64,000 nucleotides of DNA from Pseudomonas sp. LRP2-20 (GTDB lineage: Bacteria; Pseudomonadota; Gammaproteobacteria; Pseudomonadales; Pseudomonadaceae): assembly GCF_024349685.1 (NCBI RefSeq), contig NZ_AP025944.1:2548001-2612000 (forward strand), given 5' to 3'. Shown here piece after piece: positions 26,287 to 35,118 of this stretch (the stretch's first letter is position 1; each line of letters opens with the position of its first letter). The position numbers and the translations under genes are program-made. The notes beneath the pieces were generated by a model that worked only from the letters and a program-made list of their open reading frames with translations, was not told the DNA's origin and did not search any database.

Positions 26287-27693
26287 ATGAAAGGCCGTAA
26301 AGCTGAAGGTATCCACCTCACACGGGCATTGAAGAGCCGGCACATCTTCATGCTCTCGCTCGGTGGCGTGATCGGCACCGGGCTGTTCATGGGCTCGGGG
26401 GTGACCATCAACCAGGGCGGGCCGGTGGGCGCGATCCTGGCCTACCTGGTGGCCGGTCTCCTGATGTACCTGGTGATGGTCTGCCTGGGTGAACTGTCGG
26501 TGCAGATGCCGGTGTCCGGTTCGTTCCAGGCCCACGCGACGAAATTCATCGGCCCGGCCACCGGCTTCATGATCGGCTGGGTGTACTGGATGAGCTGGGC
26601 CACCACCGTGGGCCTGGAGTTCACCGCCGCTGGCATGCTGATGGAACGCTGGTTCCCCGGGGTGCCGATCTGGTACTGGTCGGCGCTGTTCGTTGCGGTG
26701 CTGTTCGGCATCAACGCGTTGGCCACCCGCGCCTTCGGTGAGGCGGAATACTGGTTTGCCGGCATCAAGGTGGCGGCAATTCTTGGCTTCATCATCGTCG
26801 GTGTGCTGGTGATCTTCGGCGGCATTTCGCTGAACAGCGGGGCGCCGGCGCCGATGATGAGCAACCTGATCGGCGATTCGCTGTTCCCCAATGGCCTGTC
26901 GGCGGTGTTCGCGGTGATGATGACCGTGGTCTATGCCTTCCAGGGCTGCGAGATCATGGGCGTGGCGGCGGGCGAGACCGACCAGCCGGAAAAGAGCATC
27001 CCGCGGGCCGTGCGCAACGTGGTGTTCCGCGTGCTGATTTTCTATGTGCTGGCGATCGTGGTGCTGTCGGCGATCGTGCCGTGGCAGCAGGCCGGGCTGA
27101 TGGAAAGCCCGTTCGTGCAGGTGTTCGACATGGTCGGCATTCCTTACGCCGCAGACCTGATGAACTTCGTGATCCTCACCGCGATTCTGTCGGTCGGCAA
27201 CTCCGGGCTGTATGCCTCCACCCGCATCCTCTGGGCGATGTCCAAGACCGGCATGGCGCCGCGCAGCCTGTCGCCGCTGAGCAGCCGTGGCGTGCCGCTG
27301 CGGGCGCTGTTCATCACCTTGTGCTTCGCGCTGGTGTCGCTGATGACCAGCTTTGTCGCTGCCGACACGCTGTTCATGGTGCTGATGGCCGTGAGCGGCA
27401 TGTCCGGCACGGTGACCTGGATCGTCATTGCCCTGGCCCAGTACCGCTTCCGCAAGCAGTTCTTGCGTGATGGCGGCCAGTTGAGCGAGCTCAAGTACCG
27501 CGCGCCGCTGTACCCGCTGGTGCCGTTGCTGTGCATCACCTTGTGCAGTTCGCTGTTTGTGTTCATGGCGATGGATGAGACGCAGCGGCCTTCGTTGTAT
27601 TGGGGGTTTGGCTTTATCGCGCTGTGTTATGCGGCTTACTTTGTGGTGCAGCGCAAGCGCCAGGGGGTGGGGTTGGAAGTGCCGGTGGCATGA
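26287..27693 (+). CDS. Amino-acid permease, APC superfamily
   Basis: A 468-residue inner-membrane transporter of the AAT family with twelve expected helices. LTRALKSRHIFMLSLGGVIGTGLFMGSG (about 11-38) is the family signature; FQGCEIMGVAAGETDQPEKSIPRAVRN (about 218-244) is the conserved loop. Its place after AruS and before the acyl-CoA genes matches the permease in the arginine transaminase locus, so arginine or a guanidino compound is a likely substrate. The ATG at 26287 is chosen because TTGGAG lies about nine bases upstream. Confidence 0.88.
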   Translation: MKGRKAEGIHLTRALKSRHIFMLSLGGVIGTGLFMGSGVTINQGGPVGAILAYLVAGLLMYLVMVCLGELSVQMPVSGSFQAHATKFIGPATGFMIGWVYWMSWATTVGLEFTAAGMLMERWFPGVPIWYWSALFVAVLFGINALATRAFGEAEYWFAGIKVAAILGFIIVGVLVIFGGISLNSGAPAPMMSNLIGDSLFPNGLSAVFAVMMTVVYAFQGCEIMGVAAGETDQPEKSIPRAVRNVVFRVLIFYVLAIVVLSAIVPWQQAGLMESPFVQVFDMVGIPYAADLMNFVILTAILSVGNSGLYASTRILWAMSKTGMAPRSLSPLSSRGVPLRALFITLCFALVSLMTSFVAADTLFMVLMAVSGMSGTVTWIVIALAQYRFRKQFLRDGGQLSELKYRAPLYPLVPLLCITLCSSLFVFMAMDETQRPSLYWGFGFIALCYAAYFVVQRKRQGVGLEVPVA

Positions 27694-27760
27694 GAAGGGC
27701 TTGGTGTTGCATGGCGGGGTATTGAGTGAGGGCCGCAAGGTGTTCGCCGTTGTTCTTGCA

Positions 27761-28003
27761 GCGCCTGGGAGATCGAGCGCCGCCCGCGCGGCGCATCGCG
27801 AGCTTTGCTCGCTCCTACGTTTGTTTCGGGCCAGTAAAGCCTGTGACAGGCGCGCGCGACCGCCTGGTTTGTACGACGGGATGTCGCGCCATGCGCCAAG
27901 GCGTTCGCGCGCATATCCCCCAGGACTGATTGGCCCGAAACAAACGTAGGAGCGAGCAAAGCTCGCGATGCGCCGCGCGGGCGGCGCTCGATCTCACAGG
28001 CGC
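27761..28003. repeat. Palindromic repeat element, copy 2
   Basis: Second copy of the element seen at 4579-4819, in the opposite orientation: its arms are 27761-27831 and 27932-28003, and its core matches the reverse complement of the core of copy 1 at most positions (shared GCCTGTGACAGGCGCGCGCG and CGCGCCATGCGCCAAGGCG). It lies inside the arginine locus between the permease gene and the enoyl-CoA hydratase gene and may separate transcription of the two halves. Confidence 0.85.
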
Positions 28004-28178
28004 TGAAAACCTGTCGCCATACACCTGTCAGCCCAAAAGCAATTCACCTCAGCCCCCTGATTTCCCACCACTTGTTCGAAGTTGTAACACCGCTTCCTCC
28101 CCCAATTGCCTCCTTACTGAACACTCGTTTAGCATGAGCCTCACCTCTCACAGCAATCACAATAATCCGAGGCCCCAC

Positions 28179-28970
28179 ATGACCGCTCCGTCGTCCCTAA
28201 TCACCCAGGTTGAAGCCGGCGTTGCCTGGATCACCCTGAACCGCCCCGAGCAGCGCAACGCGCTGGACATCCCCACCCTGAAAACCCTGCACGCCACCCT
28301 CGAGGCCTACAACACCGACCCCGCCGTGCGCGTGGTCGTCCTGACCGGCACTGGCCGCAGCTTCTGCGCCGGCGCCGACCTCGCCGAATGGGCCGAAGCC
28401 GAAGCCCGTGGTGCACTGGAAACCTACGGCTGGACCGAAACCGCACACGCCCTGATGCACTGCCTGCACAACCTGGACAAGCCCACCGTCGCCGCCATCA
28501 ACGGCACCGCCGTCGGCGCCGGCATGGACCTGTCGCTGTGCTGTGACCTGCGCCTGGCCGCCCAGTCGGCCCGGTTCAAGGCCGGCTATACCAGCATGGC
28601 CTACTCGCCGGATGCCGGCGCCAGCTGGCACCTGCCACGGCTGATCGGCAGCGAGCAGGCCAAGCGCCTGCTGTTCCTTGACGAACTGTGGGGCGCCGAA
28701 CGCGCACTGGCGGCTGGCCTGGTCGGTGACGTGGTTGCCGACGACCAGCTGCCGGCCGCCACCGCCGAACTGGCGGCGCGCCTGGCCCAAGGGCCGACGT
28801 TCGCCTATGCCCAGACCAAGCGCCTGATGCGCGAAGGCGCTTCGCGCAGCCTGGCCGAGCAGCTCACTGCAGAACTGGCCGCCGGCCTGCTCTGCGGGCG
28901 CAGCGAGGACGGCGCCGAGGCCCTGCGCGCGGCCACGGAAAAACGCGCGCCCCGCTTCAGCGGCAAGTAA
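28179..28970 (+). CDS. Enoyl-CoA hydratase/isomerase of the arginine transaminase locus
   Basis: A 263-residue crotonase-fold enzyme. Oxyanion-hole motifs are FCAGADLAEWAEA and AAINGTAVGAGMDLSLCCDLRLA; the usual second catalytic acid region reads SPDAGASWHLPR, with aspartate where many hydratases have glutamate. It likely acts on an acyl-CoA made by the ligase and dehydrogenase downstream. The ATG at 28179, after GAGG, fits the family; the open frame further upstream crosses the repeat element and is not coding. Confidence 0.85.
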   Translation: MTAPSSLITQVEAGVAWITLNRPEQRNALDIPTLKTLHATLEAYNTDPAVRVVVLTGTGRSFCAGADLAEWAEAEARGALETYGWTETAHALMHCLHNLDKPTVAAINGTAVGAGMDLSLCCDLRLAAQSARFKAGYTSMAYSPDAGASWHLPRLIGSEQAKRLLFLDELWGAERALAAGLVGDVVADDQLPAATAELAARLAQGPTFAYAQTKRLMREGASRSLAEQLTAELAAGLLCGRSEDGAEALRAATEKRAPRFSGK

Positions 28971-29006
28971 GCACTCACTCATTCCCCGGTTACCCAGGAA
29001 CAGGCC

Positions 29007-30167
29007 ATGAATTTCCAACTGACCCAAGAACAAGAAATGTTGGTGGATGCCGTACGCAGTTTTGTCGCCAAGGAGCTGTTGCCCCATGAAGAAGCCGTGG
29101 ACCGTGCCGATGAGGTGTCCCCGGAGCTTGCCGCACAGATCCGTGGCAAGGCCATCGCCGCTGGCTTCTATGCCTTCAACATGCCCGAGGAAGTCGGTGG
29201 CGGTGGTCTCGACTACTTGTCCCAGGCCTTGATCGAGCGCGAACTGTCGAAGGTTTCCTGGGCGCTGCATGTGTTCGTCGCCCGGCCTTCGAAGATCCTC
29301 ATGGCCTGCACCGGCCAGCAGGTCGAGGACTACCTGCTGCCGTGCATCCGTGGCGAGAAGACCGACTGCTTCGCCCTGACCGAACCGGGCGCCGGCTCCG
29401 ACGCGAACTCGATCAAGACCCGCGCCGTGCGTGAAGGCGATGATTTCGTGATCAATGGCAGCAAGCACTTCATCAGCCATGCCGGGCACGCTGATTTCGC
29501 CATCGTCTTTGCCGTCACCGACACCTATGAGCATAACGGCCGCAAGCGTAACGCCGTCACCGCCTTCCTGGTCGACCGGGGCACCCCGGGCATGACCATC
29601 CGCCGTGGCCCCAAATGCGTGAGCAACCGGGGCTACCACACCTACGAGCTGTTCTTCGACGACTGCAAGGTACCGGCCGCCAAGGTGCTCGGTGAAGTCG
29701 GCAAGGGCTGGGACGTGGCCAACGCCTGGCTGACCGCAGGCCGGGTCATGGTCGCCGCCAACTGCGTCGGCCAGGCCCAGCGCGCGTTGGACGTGTCGCT
29801 GCAATGGGCCGCCGACCGCAAGCAGTTCGGCCAGCCGATCGGCACCTACCAGGGCGTGTCGTTCAAGCTCGCCGACATGGCCACGCAGATCCGCGCCGCC
29901 GAACTGCTGACCCTGCACACCGCCTGGAAGATGGACCAGGGCAGCATGACCGACGGCGAGGCGGGCATGGCCAAGCTGTTCGCCAGCGAAGTGCTCGGCA
30001 AGGTCGCCGACGAGGCGGTGCAGATCTACGGCGGCATGGGCCTGATGGACGAGGGGCCGGTCGAGCGGATCTGGCGCAACGCACGCATTGAGCGGATCTG
30101 GGAAGGCACCTCGGAAATCCAGCGGCACATCATCTCGCGCGAACTGCTGCGCCCACTGCTGCGCTGA
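29007..30167 (+). CDS. Acyl-CoA dehydrogenase
   Basis: A 386-residue FAD enzyme of the usual length. CFALTEPGAGSDANSIKTRA (about 125-145) and HFISHAG are flavin and substrate loops; YGGMGLMDEGPVERIWRNARIERIWEGTSEIQRHI near the C-terminus carries the family's C-terminal signature and the probable catalytic base. It introduces a double bond in an acyl-CoA. It follows the hydratase gene by 36 bases and precedes the ligase by 13, so the three form a beta-oxidation-like module. Confidence 0.9.
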   Translation: MNFQLTQEQEMLVDAVRSFVAKELLPHEEAVDRADEVSPELAAQIRGKAIAAGFYAFNMPEEVGGGGLDYLSQALIERELSKVSWALHVFVARPSKILMACTGQQVEDYLLPCIRGEKTDCFALTEPGAGSDANSIKTRAVREGDDFVINGSKHFISHAGHADFAIVFAVTDTYEHNGRKRNAVTAFLVDRGTPGMTIRRGPKCVSNRGYHTYELFFDDCKVPAAKVLGEVGKGWDVANAWLTAGRVMVAANCVGQAQRALDVSLQWAADRKQFGQPIGTYQGVSFKLADMATQIRAAELLTLHTAWKMDQGSMTDGEAGMAKLFASEVLGKVADEAVQIYGGMGLMDEGPVERIWRNARIERIWEGTSEIQRHIISRELLRPLLR

Positions 30168-30180
30168 CCGGAGCCTCACC

Positions 30181-32280
30181 ATGTCGCAAGCCATTCGTGA
30201 CAACCTCAAACGCCTGCTGGCCCCCCGGCACCTGGCATTCGTCGGCGGGCGCAGCATGGCCCGCGCGCTCAAGCGCTGCGCCGACGGCGGCTACCCAGGC
30301 CAGATGTGGCTGGTCAACCCGCAACACGACAGCATCGACGCTGTGCCCTGCGTACGCAGCGTGGCCGAGCTGCCCTGCGCGCCGGATGCGGTGTTCATCG
30401 CCACCAACCGCGAACTGACCCTGGCCTGTGTCGCCGAGCTCGCCGCCAAGGGTGCGGGCGGGGCGATCTGTTATGCCTCGGGCTTTGCCGAAAGCGGCGC
30501 CGAGGGCCAGGCACTGCAGCAGCAACTGCTCGAAGCCGCCGGCCACATGGCGCTGCTCGGGCCCAACTGCTACGGCCTGCTCGACTACCTGCACAGTGCC
30601 GCCCTGTGGCCGGTGGCCCACGGTGGCAAGGCGGTGGAGCAGGGCGTGGCGGTACTGACCCAGAGCGGCAACTTCGCCTACAACCTGTCGATGAGCGACC
30701 GTTCGCTGCCGGTGGCCTACATGGCCTCGGTCGGCAACCAGGCGCAACTGGGCATCGCCGAGCTGATGGACGTGCTGCTCGATGAGCCACGGGTCACTGC
30801 CATCGGCCTGCACCTGGAAGGCCTGAAGAATGTGCCGGGCTTTGCCCGCGCCGCGCACAAGGCGCTGGAGAAGGGCATCCCGATCGTCGCGCTGAAGACC
30901 GGCGTGTCGCAGATCGGCGCCGAGCTGGCGCTGAGCCACACCAGTTCGCTGTCTGGCTCCGATGCCCTGTACGACAGCCTGTTCGAGCGCCTGGGGGTGA
31001 TCCGTGTCAGCGGCCCGGTGAGTTTCGTCGAAACCCTCAAGGCGGCGGCCTGCGGCAACCTGCCCAAGGGCCCCAGCCTGATCGCGCTGGCCTGCTCGGG
31101 CGGTGATGCCGGGCTGATCGCCGACTACAGCGAAAGCAACCAGCTGAGCCTGCCGGCACTTGGCGCCAGCCAGGTCGAAGCACTGGCCCAGGTGCTGCCG
31201 GCTTATGCCAACCTGGTCAACCCGCTGGACTTCACCACGGCGATCTGGGGCGACGGCCCGGCCAAGGCGCGCATGCTCGACAGCGCCCTGCGCAGCGACG
31301 CCGATGCGGCGATGCTGGTGCTCGATTACCCCGCCGAACTCACCGGCGAGCGCAAGGAATGCGACCTGCTGCTGGAGCTGTACTGCGCGGCGCTCAAGCG
31401 CCATGGCAAGGCCGGCTTCGTCACCTCGGCCTTCCCCGAGCTGTTGCCGGCCAGTGCCCGTGAATGCCTGCACGCGGCCGGTGTGCCGGCGCTGCAAGGG
31501 GTGGAGGATGGCCTGGCGGCCTGGGGCCGGGTGGCCCGTTACGCACAACAGCGCCCGGCGTTGCTGGCAATGGGTGAGTCGGCGCTGGTACCGCTGTGCC
31601 CGCAGCCGCTTGCCGGGGACAATCGCCTGCTCAACGAGTGGGAGTCCAAGCAAGCCCTGCGCGGCTTCGGCCTGCCCATTCCGAATGGCGTGCTGAGCAG
31701 CCCAGAGAACGCCTTGGCCGATGCCGCCAAGGTGGGCTTCCCGCTGGTGCTCAAGGCCGTCAGCGCGCAGTTGCCGCACAAGACCGAAGCCGGCGCGGTG
31801 GCACTGAACCTGGCCGACGAAGCGGCGCTCAGCCATGCGCTTGGGCAGATGCGCGCACGCATTGCCGCTTACGCGCCGGGTGTCGCCTTCGACCAGGTGC
31901 TGCTCGAACCCATGGCCGCTGCGCCGCTGGCCGAGCTGATCGTTGGCATCAAGCGCCAGGCGGATTTCGGCCTGGCGCTGGTGATCGGTGCCGGGGGTGT
32001 TTTGGTCGAGCTGCTCAAGGACAGCCAGAGCCTGCTGCTGCCAACCACCGATGGCGCCATCCGCAAAGCCGTACTGGGCCTGCGCAGCGCTGCCTTGCTG
32101 CAGGGCTTTCGCGGCAAACCGGCGGCCGACCTGGAGGCACTGGTCGCCGCCATCCGCGCGGTAGCCGACTACGCCTGCGAAAACGCCAGCCAGCTGCTGG
32201 AGCTGGATGTGAACCCATTGATGGTCGGTGCCAGCGGCACCACAGCGGTCGATGCCTTGATCCGCCTCGGCCTGGTGTAA
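30181..32280 (+). CDS. NDP-forming acyl-CoA synthetase (acetate-CoA ligase family)
   Basis: A 699-residue fusion of a CoA-binding domain (1-about 125), succinyl-CoA-ligase-like domains (about 140-455, with GNQAQLGIAEL and LALSHTSSLSGSDALYDSLF) and an ATP-grasp domain (about 475-699). It joins CoA to a carboxylic acid using ATP or GTP with release of NDP. In this locus the expected acid is 4-guanidinobutyrate or a product of it; that is inference. The ATG at 30181 starts the family N-terminus; the upstream open frame overlaps the dehydrogenase gene and is rejected. Confidence 0.85.
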   Translation: MSQAIRDNLKRLLAPRHLAFVGGRSMARALKRCADGGYPGQMWLVNPQHDSIDAVPCVRSVAELPCAPDAVFIATNRELTLACVAELAAKGAGGAICYASGFAESGAEGQALQQQLLEAAGHMALLGPNCYGLLDYLHSAALWPVAHGGKAVEQGVAVLTQSGNFAYNLSMSDRSLPVAYMASVGNQAQLGIAELMDVLLDEPRVTAIGLHLEGLKNVPGFARAAHKALEKGIPIVALKTGVSQIGAELALSHTSSLSGSDALYDSLFERLGVIRVSGPVSFVETLKAAACGNLPKGPSLIALACSGGDAGLIADYSESNQLSLPALGASQVEALAQVLPAYANLVNPLDFTTAIWGDGPAKARMLDSALRSDADAAMLVLDYPAELTGERKECDLLLELYCAALKRHGKAGFVTSAFPELLPASARECLHAAGVPALQGVEDGLAAWGRVARYAQQRPALLAMGESALVPLCPQPLAGDNRLLNEWESKQALRGFGLPIPNGVLSSPENALADAAKVGFPLVLKAVSAQLPHKTEAGAVALNLADEAALSHALGQMRARIAAYAPGVAFDQVLLEPMAAAPLAELIVGIKRQADFGLALVIGAGGVLVELLKDSQSLLLPTTDGAIRKAVLGLRSAALLQGFRGKPAADLEALVAAIRAVADYACENASQLLELDVNPLMVGASGTTAVDALIRLGLV

Positions 32281-32284
32281 GGAC

Positions 32285-33898
32285 ATGAACATGACGAACC
32301 AAACACTCACAGGCGGCCAGGCGCTGGTGCGCCTGCTGGCCAACTACGGCGTCGATACCGTCTTTGGCATCCCCGGCGTGCACACCCTGGAGCTGTACCG
32401 CGGCCTGCCCGGCAGCGGCATTCGCCACGTGCTCACCCGGCACGAGCAGGGCGCCGGTTTCATGGCCGACGGCTATGCCCGGGTCAGCGGCAAGCCCGGC
32501 GTCTGCTTTGTCATCACCGGCCCCGGTGTGACCAACGCGGCCACCGCCATTGGCCAGGCCTACGCCGACTCGATTCCGTTGCTGATGATCTCCAGCGTCA
32601 ACCACACCGCCAGCCTGGGCAAAGGCTGGGGCTGCCTGCACGAGACCCAGGACCAGCGCGCCATGACCGCGCCGATCACCGCCTTCTCGGCCGTGGCGCT
32701 GAAGGCCGAGGACCTGCCGGAGCTGATCGCCCGCGCCTATGCCGTGTTCGACAGCGAGCGCCCGCGCCCGGTGCACATCTCGGTGCCGCTGGACGTGCTG
32801 GCCGCGCCTGTGGCGCGGGACTGGAGCAATGACGTGGTACGTCGCCCCGGGCGTGGCCCGGCCAGCCTCGACAGCCTGCAACAGGCGGCCGCCAGGCTGG
32901 CGGCAGCGAAGCGCCCGATGATCATCGCCGGCGGTGGCGCCCTGCAGGCCGGCGCCGAGCTGCAGCAGTTGAGCACACGCCTGGCGGCGCCCCTGTTCAC
33001 CAGTGTCGCCGGCAAGGGCCTGGCGCCACTGGACTCGCCGCTCAACGCCGGCTCCAGCCTGTGCGTGGAGCCGGGCTGGGCGCTTATCGCCGAGGCCGAC
33101 GTAGTGCTGGCGGTCGGTACCGAAATGGCTGACACCGACTTCTGGCGCGAGCGCCTGCCACTGACCGGCGAGCTGCTGCGGGTGGATATCGACCCGCGCA
33201 AGTTCAACGACTTCTATCCCTGCGCGCTGGCGTTGCACGGTGATGCCCGGCAGACCCTGGCGGGGTTGCTCGAACAGCTGCCGGACGGCGTGCGCGACGC
33301 CACCCAGGCCAGCGCCGCCGTGGCCCGCCTGCGCGATGCCGTGCAGGCGAGCCTGGGGCCCTTGCAGGCGCTTCACCAGGCGATCCTGCAGCGGGTCGCG
33401 GCCGAGCTGCCGGACAACGCCTTCATCAGCACCGACATGACCCAACTGGCCTACACCGGCAATTACCTGTTCAGCAGCAGGGCGCCGCGCAGCTGGCTGC
33501 ACCCCACCGGCTACGGCACCCTCGGTTATGGCCTGCCCGCAGGTATCGGCGCCATGTTCGCCACTGCCGAGCGCCCAGGCCTGGTGCTGGTCGGCGACGG
33601 CGGCTTCCTCTACACGGCGCAGGAACTGGCGACCGCGGTCGAGGAGCTGGACCGCCCGCTGGTGGTGCTGCTGTGGAACAACGACGCGCTGGGGCAGATC
33701 CGCGACGACATGCTCGACCTGAACATCGAGCCCATCGGCGTACTGCCGCGCAACCCGGACTTCGCCGGCCTGGCCCGTGCCTTCGGTTGCACGGTCGCAC
33801 AGCCGCAGAGCCTGGACGAACTGCAACGCGACCTGCGCGGCGGCTTTGCCCGCAACGGCGTGACCCTGATCGAGCTCAAGCACGCCTGCGCGCGCTGA
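32285..33898 (+). CDS. aruI: AruI, thiamine-diphosphate 2-ketoarginine decarboxylase
   Basis: A 537-residue thiamine-diphosphate enzyme related to acetolactate synthase. The Pyr domain has RHEQGAGFMADGYAR with the cofactor-activating glutamate; the PP domain holds GDGGFLYTAQELATAVEELDRPLVVLLWNND, the magnesium-diphosphate motif. It lies directly before aruH in the order known from the arginine transaminase pathway, where AruI decarboxylates 2-ketoarginine to 4-guanidinobutyraldehyde. A second ATG at 32291 is better spaced (seven bases) from AAGGA than the ATG at 32285 and may be the true start. Confidence 0.87.
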   Translation: MNMTNQTLTGGQALVRLLANYGVDTVFGIPGVHTLELYRGLPGSGIRHVLTRHEQGAGFMADGYARVSGKPGVCFVITGPGVTNAATAIGQAYADSIPLLMISSVNHTASLGKGWGCLHETQDQRAMTAPITAFSAVALKAEDLPELIARAYAVFDSERPRPVHISVPLDVLAAPVARDWSNDVVRRPGRGPASLDSLQQAAARLAAAKRPMIIAGGGALQAGAELQQLSTRLAAPLFTSVAGKGLAPLDSPLNAGSSLCVEPGWALIAEADVVLAVGTEMADTDFWRERLPLTGELLRVDIDPRKFNDFYPCALALHGDARQTLAGLLEQLPDGVRDATQASAAVARLRDAVQASLGPLQALHQAILQRVAAELPDNAFISTDMTQLAYTGNYLFSSRAPRSWLHPTGYGTLGYGLPAGIGAMFATAERPGLVLVGDGGFLYTAQELATAVEELDRPLVVLLWNNDALGQIRDDMLDLNIEPIGVLPRNPDFAGLARAFGCTVAQPQSLDELQRDLRGGFARNGVTLIELKHACAR

Positions 33899-33927
33899 GC
33901 CCACCCCGCACAACAGGACAACCAGCC

Positions 33928-35118
33928 ATGCGATTTTCCTCTTTGACCCAACGGATCGCCGGCGACGGCGCCGCCGCCTGGGAGATCCACTACCGCGCCC
34001 TGGCCATGCTCGAACAGGGCCGCGACGTGCTGCTGCTTTCCGTCGGCGACCCGGACTTCGACACCCCGGCGCCGATCGTCCAGGCCGCCGTGGCCAGCCT
34101 CGAAGCCGGCAATACCCATTACGCCGATGTGCGCGGCAAGCGCAACCTGCGCGAGGCCATTGCCCGGCGCCATCAGCAGCGCAGCGGCCAGGCGGTCAGC
34201 GCCGACCAGGTGACAGTGCTGGCGGGGGCGCAGTGCGCGCTGTTCTGCGTGGCGCAATGCGTGCTGGAGCCGGGTGATGAAGTGATCGTCGCCGAGCCGA
34301 TGTATGTCACCTATGAGGCAGTGTTCGGTGCCTGCGGTGCCACGGTGGTGCCGGTTCCGGTGCGCCCGGAGCATGGCTTTCGCGTGCAGCCCGAAGACGT
34401 CGCCGCACGCATTACCTCGCGCACCCGTGCCCTGGCGCTGAACAGCCCGCACAACCCCTCCGGTGCCAGCCTGCCGCGCAGCACCTGGGAGGCCCTGGCC
34501 GAACTGTGCATCGGCCATGACCTGTGGCTGATCAGTGACGAGGTGTACAGCGAACTGCTGTTCGAGGGCGAGCACATCAGCCCGGCCAGCCTGCCGGGCA
34601 TGGCCGAGCGCACGGCGACCCTGAACAGCCTGTCCAAGTCCCATGCCATGACCGGCTGGCGAGTCGGCTGGGTAGTTGGCTCGCCGGCGCTGTCCGGGCA
34701 CCTGGAAAACCTGGCGCTGTGCATGCTGTATGGCTCGCCCGATTTCATCCAGGATGCGGCGGTGGCCGCGCTGGAGCAGCCATTGCCAGAACTCGACGGC
34801 ATGCGCGAAGCCTACCGCCGGCGCCGTGACCTGGTGTGTGCACGCCTTGCAGGCTGCCCAGGCCTGCGGGCACTCAAACCCGATGGCGGTATGTTCGTGA
34901 TGGTCGATATCCGCGAGACCGGGCTCAGCGCGCAGGCATTCGCCAACCGCCTGCTCGACCTGCACGGGGTGTCGGTGCTGGCCGGTGAGGCGTTCGGCCC
35001 GAGCGCGGCCGGGCATATCCGCCTGGGCCTGGTGCTCGATACCCAGGCCCTGGGCGAAGCCTGCCGGCGCATTGCCCTGTGCGCCAGCGAACTGATGGAG
35101 GCGCAAGGCAATGCGTGA
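33928..35118 (+). CDS. aruH: AruH, L-arginine:pyruvate aminotransferase
   Basis: A 396-residue class I/II aminotransferase. The pyridoxal-phosphate lysine is K237 in LNSLSKSHAMTGWRVGW; NSPHNPSG (172-179) and SDEVYSEL (203-210) are the other cofactor motifs. AruH moves the amino group of arginine to pyruvate, giving 2-ketoarginine and alanine. It follows aruI by 29 bases and overlaps the aldehyde dehydrogenase gene by eight. The ATG at 33928 is used because the longer frame overlaps aruI. Confidence 0.88.
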   Translation: MRFSSLTQRIAGDGAAAWEIHYRALAMLEQGRDVLLLSVGDPDFDTPAPIVQAAVASLEAGNTHYADVRGKRNLREAIARRHQQRSGQAVSADQVTVLAGAQCALFCVAQCVLEPGDEVIVAEPMYVTYEAVFGACGATVVPVPVRPEHGFRVQPEDVAARITSRTRALALNSPHNPSGASLPRSTWEALAELCIGHDLWLISDEVYSELLFEGEHISPASLPGMAERTATLNSLSKSHAMTGWRVGWVVGSPALSGHLENLALCMLYGSPDFIQDAAVAALEQPLPELDGMREAYRRRRDLVCARLAGCPGLRALKPDGGMFVMVDIRETGLSAQAFANRLLDLHGVSVLAGEAFGPSAAGHIRLGLVLDTQALGEACRRIALCASELMEAQGNA

